This document shows positions 17,266 to 23,285 of a stretch of 64,000 bases of DNA, in pieces. How positions within the stretch are numbered: position 1 is the first letter of the stretch; each line of letters opens with the position of its first letter. The notes beneath the pieces were generated by a model. That model saw only the letters and a program-made list of their open reading frames with translations, searched no databases and had not been told where the DNA came from. A program made the position numbers and the translations under genes. This stretch comes from Oscillospiraceae bacterium. GTDB lineage: Bacteria > Bacillota > Clostridia > Oscillospirales > QAMX01. The stretch covers positions 186,001-250,000 of the forward strand of contig SVLQ01000002.1 in NCBI GenBank assembly GCA_015067825.1. The letters are read 5' to 3'.

Positions 17266-18372
17266 ATGCCTGTGAGAAACGACTTCAATGACGATTCGAT
17301 CGTCAATATCAAAGTAATCGGTGTCGGTGGCGGCGGCAACAACGCCATCAACCGTATGATCGCCAGCAAACTGCAGGGTGTCGAATTTATCTCGATCAAC
17401 ACCGATAAGCAGCAGCTGCTGAAGGCGACCGGCAACGTGCTGCAGGTCGGCGAACGCATCACGCGCGGCCAGGGCTGCGGCGCCAACCCCGAAAAGGGCA
17501 AAAAAGCCGTCGAAGAAAACAAAGACGACATCATCAAGCTGATCGGCGACGCCGATATGGTCTTCATCACTGCCGGTATGGGCGGCGGTACGGGTACGGG
17601 TGGTGCGCCGGTCGTGGCCGAAATCGCCCGCGAACTGGGCATCCTGACGGTCGGTATCGTCACCAAACCGTTCAAATTCGAAGGCAAGCGCCGCATGGAT
17701 CAGGCCGAGATCGGTATCGAAACGCTCCGCAACGTCGTCGACTCGCTGGTCGTGATCCCCAACGAACGCCTGAAGTACGTCACCGATCAGAAGATCACTT
17801 TCCTGAACGCGTTCGACATCGCCGACGACGTTCTGCGTCAGGCCGTCCAGAGCATTTCCGACCTGATCAAGATGCAGGGGCTGGTCAACCTCGACTTCGC
17901 CGACGTCAGCGCCATCATGCGCGATGCTGGTTACGCGCACATGGGTGTCGGCCGTGCCAACGGCAAGGACAAGGCCAACGAAGCCGCCCGTATGGCGATC
18001 CAGAGCCCGCTGCTCGAAAGCTCGATCAACGGTGCCAAGCGCATCCTCATCAACTTCATCGGCTCGATCGACATTGCGCTCGACGAGATCGAAACGGCTG
18101 CCTCCATCGTCGAAGAAGCCGCACATCCGGAAGCCAACATCATCTTTGGTGCCGCCATCGACGATACGCTCGATGACGAAATCAAGGTCACGATCATCGC
18201 CACCGGTTTCGATTCCGAAGGCCCGAACCTCCTCGAAACCAAAAAGCCGGCCGAAAAGAAGACCGACGATCTCGACGTGATGCAGGTCGCGCAGGCCGCG
18301 GCGCCCAAGGCTGCCCCGGTCGCCGAAGACGATCCCTACGGCGATATCATGGCGATCTTCAACAAAAAGTAA
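17266..18372 (+). CDS. ftsZ: Cell division protein FtsZ (first copy)
   Basis: Tubulin-like GTPase that forms the Z ring. The 368-residue protein has the tubulin signature GMGGGTGTGGAPV, a canonical T7 (GTPase-activating) loop N208-L-D210-F-A-D213, and a short C-terminal tail ending DDPYGDIMAIFNKK, which resembles the clostridial membrane-tether-binding peptide. The ATG at 17266 follows GGGAGG; an upstream in-frame ATG overlaps that site and is less likely. A second, different ftsZ follows 47 nt downstream. This copy keeps all catalytic residues and is probably the main divisome FtsZ. Confidence 0.96.
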   Translation: MPVRNDFNDDSIVNIKVIGVGGGGNNAINRMIASKLQGVEFISINTDKQQLLKATGNVLQVGERITRGQGCGANPEKGKKAVEENKDDIIKLIGDADMVFITAGMGGGTGTGGAPVVAEIARELGILTVGIVTKPFKFEGKRRMDQAEIGIETLRNVVDSLVVIPNERLKYVTDQKITFLNAFDIADDVLRQAVQSISDLIKMQGLVNLDFADVSAIMRDAGYAHMGVGRANGKDKANEAARMAIQSPLLESSINGAKRILINFIGSIDIALDEIETAASIVEEAAHPEANIIFGAAIDDTLDDEIKVTIIATGFDSEGPNLLETKKPAEKKTDDLDVMQVAQAAAPKAAPVAEDDPYGDIMAIFNKK

Positions 18373-18419
18373 TATCGACGAACAGAACCTACATAAAATA
18401 AAGAGCGGGAGGAAACAAT

Positions 18420-19523
18420 ATGGAGTTGCGCTATGACGACGGTGGCTACAACGTCACGAAAATCAAGGTCATTGGCATAGGCGGCGGCGGTAACAACACG
18501 ATCGACCGCATGGTGGAGGCGAATCTGCAGGGAGCGGAGTTCATCGCAATGAACACGGATATCCAGCAGCTCAATCGCTCCAAGGCGCCTGTCAAGCTCC
18601 AGTTGGGTGCCCGCGCAACTTTGGGCCGCGGCTGCGGTGCGAAGCCTGAAAAGGGCCGCAAGTCTGCCGAGGAAAACAAAGAAGAGATCGTTGCCCTGCT
18701 GGAAGGCACCGACATGGTGTTCATCACGGCCGGTATGGGCGGCGGTACGGGTACCGGCGGTGCGCCGGTCGTGGCCGAGATCGCCCGCAGCATGGGTATC
18801 CTCACCGTCGGTGTGGCCACGCGCCCGTTCAAGTTCGAAGGTGCGCAGCGCGCCAAACAGGCGGAAGCCGGTCTGGAAGAGCTGCATAAGTATGTCGACG
18901 CGCTCGTCGTCATCCCCAACGAACGTCTGAAATATGTCACCGACCAGAAGATCACCTTCTTAAACGCGTTTGCCTACGCCGACGACGTTTTAAAGCAGGC
19001 GATCACCAGCATCTATGAACTGATCACGATGGAAGGCCTCATCAGCCTCGACTTCGCCGACGTGCAAACCGTTATGGCCGACAGTGGCTACGCCCACATG
19101 GGTGTCGGCAGAGCTGCCGGCCGCGAAAAAGCGCACGAAGCGGCGCGTATGGCGATCGAAAGCCCGCTGCTCGAAACCTCGATCCGCGGCGCCAAGGGCG
19201 TTATCATCAACATCATTGGTTCGCCGGATCTCGAACTCGACGAAGTCGACGAAGCGGCCAGCTTGGTCCGTGAAAACGCCGACCCCGAAGCAACGATCAT
19301 TTTCGGTGCGGCCATCGATCCGGAACTCAACGACGAAATGCGAATCACCATCATCGCCACCGGCTTTGAAGATGATTCGCCCAATATGCTCAGCTCCGAG
19401 AAAAAAGCACCTGCCGCTCGTCCGGCCGCCCCTGTGCAGCCGCCGAAACCGGTGGAGAAAAAGGAATCCAGCGATTTCAATAGCGATATTGATGCTCTCA
19501 TCAATATGTTCAAAGGTCTCTAA
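18420..19523 (+). CDS. ftsZ: FtsZ paralogue (second copy)
   Basis: A complete second FtsZ of 367 residues directly behind the first. It has the same signature GMGGGTGTGGAPV and long shared blocks such as VVIPNERLKYVTDQKITFLNAF, but differs across the rest. The T7 loop reads S209-L-D211-F-A-D214, with Ser in place of the usual first Asn, which may alter GTP turnover or partner preference. The tail after about residue 316 is Pro/Ala-rich and ends DIDALINMFKGL, another tether-like peptide. GGGAGG precedes the ATG. It may modulate or copolymerise with the first FtsZ. Confidence 0.93.
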   Translation: MELRYDDGGYNVTKIKVIGIGGGGNNTIDRMVEANLQGAEFIAMNTDIQQLNRSKAPVKLQLGARATLGRGCGAKPEKGRKSAEENKEEIVALLEGTDMVFITAGMGGGTGTGGAPVVAEIARSMGILTVGVATRPFKFEGAQRAKQAEAGLEELHKYVDALVVIPNERLKYVTDQKITFLNAFAYADDVLKQAITSIYELITMEGLISLDFADVQTVMADSGYAHMGVGRAAGREKAHEAARMAIESPLLETSIRGAKGVIINIIGSPDLELDEVDEAASLVRENADPEATIIFGAAIDPELNDEMRITIIATGFEDDSPNMLSSEKKAPAARPAAPVQPPKPVEKKESSDFNSDIDALINMFKGL

Positions 19524-19553
19524 GATCTGAAACTATCAAGGAGGAACACCGAA

Positions 19554-19937
19554 ATGTCTGAAAAGAATGCTCTCGAACAGGTCATGAACACCATGGATCT
19601 CACCTCGCAGTACATCCCCGAAGACATCGCCGAAGGCAAGCTGATGTCGATCCTCTCCTACCTCTGGATCCTCTTCTTCCTGCCGCTGGTGGTTTGCCCG
19701 GGTTCCAAGTTCGGCCGCTTCCACGCCAACCAGGCGCTGGTGCTCTTCATCGTCGGCATCGTGTTCGGCGTTGTCGGTTCCGTCGTCGGCATCCTCGGTA
19801 TCTCGATCGTCACCTGGATCGTCAGCACCGTTCTGGGTCTCGTTGACCTGGCGCTCGTCATCCTCGGTATCTACCATGCCGCGACCGGAAAAGCCAAAGA
19901 GCTCCCGCTGATCGGCAAAATCCGCATCATCAAGTAA
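19554..19937 (+). CDS. Small membrane protein, Tic20/DUF4870-like
   Basis: A 127-residue protein with about three membrane segments (about 45-60, 63-84, 86-110) and the recognisable loop GSKFGRFHANQALVLFI, which resembles the FHANQ/FHaqQ motif of DUF4870 or Tic20-like proteins. The function of that family in bacteria is unknown. A strong AAGGAGGAACACC site precedes the ATG, 30 nt after ftsZ2, so it is probably cotranscribed with the ftsZ pair. A role in division is possible only by context. Confidence 0.7.
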   Translation: MSEKNALEQVMNTMDLTSQYIPEDIAEGKLMSILSYLWILFFLPLVVCPGSKFGRFHANQALVLFIVGIVFGVVGSVVGILGISIVTWIVSTVLGLVDLALVILGIYHAATGKAKELPLIGKIRIIK

Positions 19938-19961
19938 TTCCGCACCTACATCCGAAAGCGC

Positions 19962-19991
19962 CAAGACCGCAACCGACGGGTTGCGGTCTTG
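19962..19991 (+). terminator. Strong hairpin after the ftsZ operon
   Basis: A perfect 13-bp stem CAAGACCGCAACC / GGTTGCGGTCTTG with loop GACG. There is no U tract after it, so it may act as an mRNA 3' end or pausing structure rather than a full intrinsic terminator. Confidence 0.6.
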
Positions 19992-20029
19992 CTATGAAAA
20001 ATCGAACAACACAGACAGGAGTAACAACC

Positions 20030-20512
20030 ATGCAGAAAGCAATCATCGAGATGGAAAACGGCAAAAAGATGGAGCTCGAGCTCTATCCCGAACATGCGCC
20101 CCTGACCGTCGAAAACTTTGTCAAGCTCGCAAACGAAGGCTTCTATAACGGCCTGATCTTCCATCGCGTCATCTACGGCTTCATGATTCAGGGCGGCGAC
20201 CCGACCGGCACCGGCATGGGCGGCCCGGGCTACCAGATCAAAGGCGAATTTGCCGCCAACGGCGTCAAAAACACGCTCAAGCACACCCGCGGCGTGATCT
20301 CCATGGCGCGCTCCGCGCGTCCCGACTCCGCCGGTTCGCAGTTCTTCATTATGCACAAAGATGCACCGCACCTTGACGGCCAGTACGCCGCCTTCGGCAA
20401 GCTGACTGCCGGCGAAGATACGCTCGACGAGATCGCCGAAGTCGATACCGACTACTCCGACCGTCCGCTCGACGAACAGAAGATCAAAACGGTCACGATC
20501 GTCGAAGCGTAA
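20030..20512 (+). CDS. Peptidyl-prolyl cis-trans isomerase, cyclophilin type
   Basis: Cytoplasmic proline isomerase assisting protein folding. The 160-residue protein has the cyclophilin core: ELYPEHAPLTVENFVKLANEGFYNGLIFHRVI, IQGGDPTGTGMGGPGY, the active-site region ISMARSARPDSAGSQFFI and the final GEDTLDEIA segment. No signal peptide is present. The ATG at 20030 follows ACAGGAGTAACAACC; an in-frame ATG 36 nt upstream has no ribosome binding site and falls just past the preceding hairpin. It appears monocistronic. Confidence 0.93.
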   Translation: MQKAIIEMENGKKMELELYPEHAPLTVENFVKLANEGFYNGLIFHRVIYGFMIQGGDPTGTGMGGPGYQIKGEFAANGVKNTLKHTRGVISMARSARPDSAGSQFFIMHKDAPHLDGQYAAFGKLTAGEDTLDEIAEVDTDYSDRPLDEQKIKTVTIVEA

Positions 20513-20544
20513 ACTTTGTCGACGGAAAACCCCGGTTTCCCCTC

Positions 20545-20599
20545 TTTACAAACCGCGCCAAATATTGTATAATATAAAAGCTGTTCCGCAGCTTTTATA
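20545..20599 (+). promoter_or_regulatory. tRNA-Arg promoter with overlapping inverted repeat
   Basis: TTTACA (20545-20550) and TATAAT (20568-20573) with a 17-nt spacer form a near-consensus promoter for the tRNA. An 11-bp perfect inverted repeat TATAAAAGCTG / CAGCTTTTATA (20573-20583 and 20589-20599) starts on the last base of the -10 and fills the start region; it could also serve as a weak terminator for the cyclophilin gene. Confidence 0.8.
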
Positions 20600-20600
20600 C

Positions 20601-20677
20601 GCGCCCGTAGCTCAGCTGGATAGAGCGTTGGACTCCGACTCCAAAGGCCGCAGATTCGAATTCTGTCGGGCGTACCA
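20601..20677 (+). tRNA. tRNA-Arg (anticodon CCG)
   Basis: A full cloverleaf folds: acceptor stem GCGCCCG with CGGGCGT (one G-U pair), D arm GCTC/GAGC, anticodon stem TTGGA/TCCAA around loop CTCCGAC giving anticodon CCG for CGG codons, and T arm GCAGA/TCTGT around TTCGAAT. The 3' CCA is encoded. A strong promoter precedes it and an intrinsic terminator follows within 4 nt. The accessory island begins immediately downstream. Confidence 0.95.
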
Positions 20678-20680
20678 CGA

Positions 20681-20717
20681 AAAAAGCATCTTTGCCAAGT
20701 GCAAAGATGCTTTTTTT
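20681..20717 (+). terminator. Intrinsic terminator after tRNA-Arg
   Basis: Stem AAAAAGCATCTTTGC / GCAAAGATGCTTTTT (15 bp, loop CAAGT) followed by a run of T. Being A-led and T-tailed it can also stop the minus-strand lipoprotein transcript that arrives from the right. Confidence 0.92.
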
Positions 20718-20790
20718 ATAGCAATAACAATCGATTTCGACGGCTTAAAAGACAAACGGTCTGTGCGGTGGTTGTCGTATTTACTGTATT

Positions 20791-21429
20791 TTATGATTCG
20801 AAGCTTTCTAAGAGTTCTGCGGGAAAGAGTTCGGCGTAAAATGTGATGTAACTGCCGGTGGAACCGATGAAACAGCTGAACGACAGTGAAACGCCATCCC
20901 CGTTTTCCATATTCTCCCGCCATAGGAAGGAGACCTGGTCATCGCTGTCGAACTCCGAAAACTCATCGACGGGGACGGTTTCCAAACTGAACAGTGAATC
21001 TGTGATGCGGATTTGATCCGCCGGATATGCGGCGATAATCACCTCGCAGAACGATTGCACAGATGCAAAGTTTGCTTTCTGCGAACCGTAGCTGAACGTG
21101 ACTTCGATCATGCGGCTTCCGCTGTCGGAAACATGCGTCGAAAGATGGGCATCCGCAGCGAAAAGACGGAGGTCTTTGTTGAAGTGGTCGTTTGCCGCAA
21201 ACCATTGTGGATTTTCTTGAAGCGAGTGGGCGACATCCAGCGAAAACATTGCGGGATTGGCGATGTCATCCATATGTGTCTCAGCATAGGCGGCAAATAA
21301 GGCTTCAAAGGTACGGTACGGTTCCGTGCGACTGGTGTCGATTTCACGTTTGCTGCCGCAAGCGGCAAGAGAAAGCGTTGTGGTGAGTGCAAGGATAAGT
21401 GCGGCGAAGCGAGATAAGAAACGTTTCAT
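20791..21429 (-). CDS. Predicted lipoprotein of unknown function
   Basis: A 212-residue exported protein with an N-terminal signal (KR, hydrophobic core) and lipobox LAAC, giving lipidated Cys24. The mature part has mixed polar sequence with no domain I recognise. AAAGGA precedes the ATG at 21429. It starts 50 nt after the S24-type repressor on the same strand, so the pair may be cotranscribed from the repressor promoter. A link to the toxin locus (surface partner or immunity) is possible by position only. Confidence 0.7.
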   Translation of the reverse strand: MKRFLSRFAALILALTTTLSLAACGSKREIDTSRTEPYRTFEALFAAYAETHMDDIANPAMFSLDVAHSLQENPQWFAANDHFNKDLRLFAADAHLSTHVSDSGSRMIEVTFSYGSQKANFASVQSFCEVIIAAYPADQIRITDSLFSLETVPVDEFSEFDSDDQVSFLWRENMENGDGVSLSFSCFIGSTGSYITFYAELFPAELLESFES

Positions 21430-21479
21430 GCTGTACGATCCTTTCTGTTCTGTATGGATTTGTTATGTGTTCTCAAGTA

Positions 21480-22136
21480 TTATCGAACAACGCTTAAAAA
21501 TGCCACGGCTTTGCCTAAAATGCGGATGCGCGAGAGGTCGTTACCTTCGTAGTTGAGCGGGGGATAGAGCGGGTTTTCGGCGCGCAGCTCGATGCGGTTC
21601 TGATATTTGTAGACGCGCTTTAAGGTCGCGTCCTCGCCGATCAAGACGGCCGCGATCTCACCGTTGTCGACGTCGGGCTGCTCATGGATCAGCACGATGT
21701 CGCCGTCGAAGATGCGGGCGTTGATCATGGAATCGCCCTTGCACTTGAGGCAGAAGTCGGCGGGAATGTTTTCGGGGATTTGCAGGTATTCTTCGATGTT
21801 TTCCGCGGCCAGAATCGGCGTGCCGCAGGCGATCGAACCGACCAACGGCAGCGGACGCACCCGCGGCAGCGGCAGAATATTTGCGGGCAGGGAATGATCC
21901 TTTTCTTTGAGTGCGGCGGCGACCGTGCCCTCCGTCATACCGATGATCACGGCGGGATCGATCCGCAAAATCTCCGCCAACGCTGCGATGCGGCTTTGGC
22001 GGATGTTTGCGATGTCGCCGGATTCCCACCGCGAGACCGTGGCCTCACTTACGCCGACGTATGTGGCGATATCGCTTTGGTTCAAACCGAGTTCCTTGCG
22101 CCGGGCCTTCAAATAACCGTTCTGATGCCTGTCCAT
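21480..22136 (-). CDS. XRE-family repressor with S24/LexA-type autoprotease domain
   Basis: CI/LexA-like repressor of 218 residues. The N-terminal HTH (LGLNQSDIATYVGVSEATVSRWESG, about 16-40) is followed by an S24 peptidase domain with the self-cleavage bond in IACGTP, the nucleophile Ser in KGDSMINARIFDGD and the general-base Lys in ATLKRVY. Such proteins cleave themselves when RecA is activated, releasing their targets. The ATG at 22136 is used, though GAGGAG is very close to it; a GTG at 22160 with better spacing is possible. It is divergent from the toxin operon, which it most likely controls. Confidence 0.88.
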   Translation of the reverse strand: MDRHQNGYLKARRKELGLNQSDIATYVGVSEATVSRWESGDIANIRQSRIAALAEILRIDPAVIIGMTEGTVAAALKEKDHSLPANILPLPRVRPLPLVGSIACGTPILAAENIEEYLQIPENIPADFCLKCKGDSMINARIFDGDIVLIHEQPDVDNGEIAAVLIGEDATLKRVYKYQNRIELRAENPLYPPLNYEGNDLSRIRILGKAVAFLSVVR

Positions 22137-22186
22137 ACTCCTCACCACGCCCAAACACACCCATTGGACGCTCCTTTTTTCAGAAT

Positions 22187-22244
22187 ATACGGTCACTGTC
22201 CGTATGTTTGTCTGTATTATATCATATCGCGCAGAAAAAATCAA
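22187..22244 (-). promoter_or_regulatory. Repressor promoter with 19-bp palindromic operator
   Basis: On the minus strand TTGATT (22244-22239), a 17-nt spacer and TATAAT (22221-22216) form the promoter. Just downstream, near the start site, lies the 19-base palindrome ATACGGTCACTGTCCGTAT (22187-22205). Its place suggests autorepression by the S24-type repressor. Confidence 0.72.
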
Positions 22245-22381
22245 TACGCAAACGCAAGAAAAACTTACGAAAATGCATTGACAACAGAACAAATGTATGG
22301 TATAATACACACCAAAACGGAATGCCCGCCGGAGAGAGCGGGCAAAAAATAACAGCCAAACTTACGTAAATGCAAGAAAAA
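22245..22381 (+). promoter_or_regulatory. Toxin operon promoter with three operator-like direct repeats
   Basis: TTGACA (22278-22283), 17 nt, TATAAT (22301-22306) form a consensus promoter. Three copies of TACGNAAAYGCA occur at 22245, 22266 and 22363: the first two lie upstream of and into the -35, the third about 50 nt into the transcript next to the ribosome binding site. Two of the three continue as AGAAAAA. A GCCCGC/GCGGGC hairpin (22324-22343) sits in the leader. Repeats placed like this fit a cooperative repressor. Confidence 0.7.
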
Positions 22382-22392
22382 GGAGGAGATCT

Positions 22393-22854
22393 ATGACGCA
22401 ATATCGGTGCGGAGTTTGTGGGACGGAGAGCGAGGCGGTGGCGCGTTACCGGGAAGATTTCGGCGAAGAGCGCACGTGCTGCCCACGGTGCTATGCGCCG
22501 GCAGGGGAATCGGCGGGACGGTGTGCGGTTTGCGGTGCGGTATTGGCAGACACGGCGGAGGTTTGCGCGGCTTGTGCGGAGGAATTCTGCCGCGAGCATT
22601 GGCAGGCGGCGGCAGATTGGCTGAAAACGCACGATGGGTGCTTGGGCTGGTTTTCGTGGGCGGATTTTGTGCTCGGCGAGGTGTACGGCATTGCGGACTG
22701 CCGCGATGAGGCACTTCTGTTGGCGGCGTTGGCACCGGAATCCGAATGCGAGACGCTCGCCGGACGGCCGATGGCCGATCTGTTGTGGGCGTATATCAGC
22801 GCCGATGCCGACAGTTTTGGCGCGTTTACCGCGTGGATGGGAGCGTGTTTATGA
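22393..22854 (+). CDS. Double zinc-ribbon protein of unknown function
   Basis: A 153-residue protein with two predicted zinc-binding modules: Cys6, Cys9, Cys29 or Cys30, Cys33, then Cys44, Cys47, Cys58, Cys61. The remaining C-terminal part (about 66-153) is acidic and Trp/Ala-rich (WLKTHDGCLGWFSWADF) and I do not recognise it. AGGAGGAG precedes the ATG. It is the first gene of the toxin operon and its stop overlaps the next start (ATGA). It may bind nucleic acid or act as an adaptor; there is no direct evidence. Confidence 0.65.
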   Translation: MTQYRCGVCGTESEAVARYREDFGEERTCCPRCYAPAGESAGRCAVCGAVLADTAEVCAACAEEFCREHWQAAADWLKTHDGCLGWFSWADFVLGEVYGIADCRDEALLLAALAPESECETLAGRPMADLLWAYISADADSFGAFTAWMGACL

Positions 22855-23258
22855 GAAAAACGAGATGCTCGCGTGAGGCGCGTGAACAGGCTGAGGCGGC
22901 CGTGCGCACGTATCCGCTGAAGCAGGCGGCTCTGGAACGCCTGCGGGAAAACCTGACCCGTCTGCGCCAAGCCCAAGCGGAGCTTGCCGACCGCGCCGCC
23001 GCCGATCAGCTTGCCCGGCTCGATCGGGCGTGTGCGAAGCTGGAGGTCGAGATCGGCCTCTGCGAAGCCGAACTCCATACGTTCGACGGCGCACTCGCGC
23101 TGCTCGACGACGAAGAGCGGCTGGTCGTCGAACGGATGCTGATCGCGCCGATCCGTGATGCGGCCGGCGAGCTTTCCGAGGAGCTTTGCGTCGAGATCGC
23201 CACAGTCTACCGCCGTCGTCAAAGCGCACTGGAAAAAATCGCGGCATACCTGCCGTGA
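22851..23258 (+). CDS. ArpU/sigma-like phage-type transcriptional regulator
   Basis: A 135-residue helical protein. The first two thirds form an Ala/Leu/Arg coiled coil, and the end (LDDEERLVVERML ... TVYRRRQSALEKIAAYL) resembles the sigma-70 region 4-like HTH of ArpU and related phage late regulators, where T-V-Y-R begins the recognition helix. The ATG overlaps the upstream stop by 4 nt, indicating coupling. Such regulators usually drive prophage late genes, so it hints that the toxin operon derives from, or is timed like, a phage module. Confidence 0.6.
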   Translation: MRKTRCSREAREQAEAAVRTYPLKQAALERLRENLTRLRQAQAELADRAAADQLARLDRACAKLEVEIGLCEAELHTFDGALALLDDEERLVVERMLIAPIRDAAGELSEELCVEIATVYRRRQSALEKIAAYLP

Positions 23259-23285
23259 AAGAAAAAACAGAGAAAGAGGGATTAT

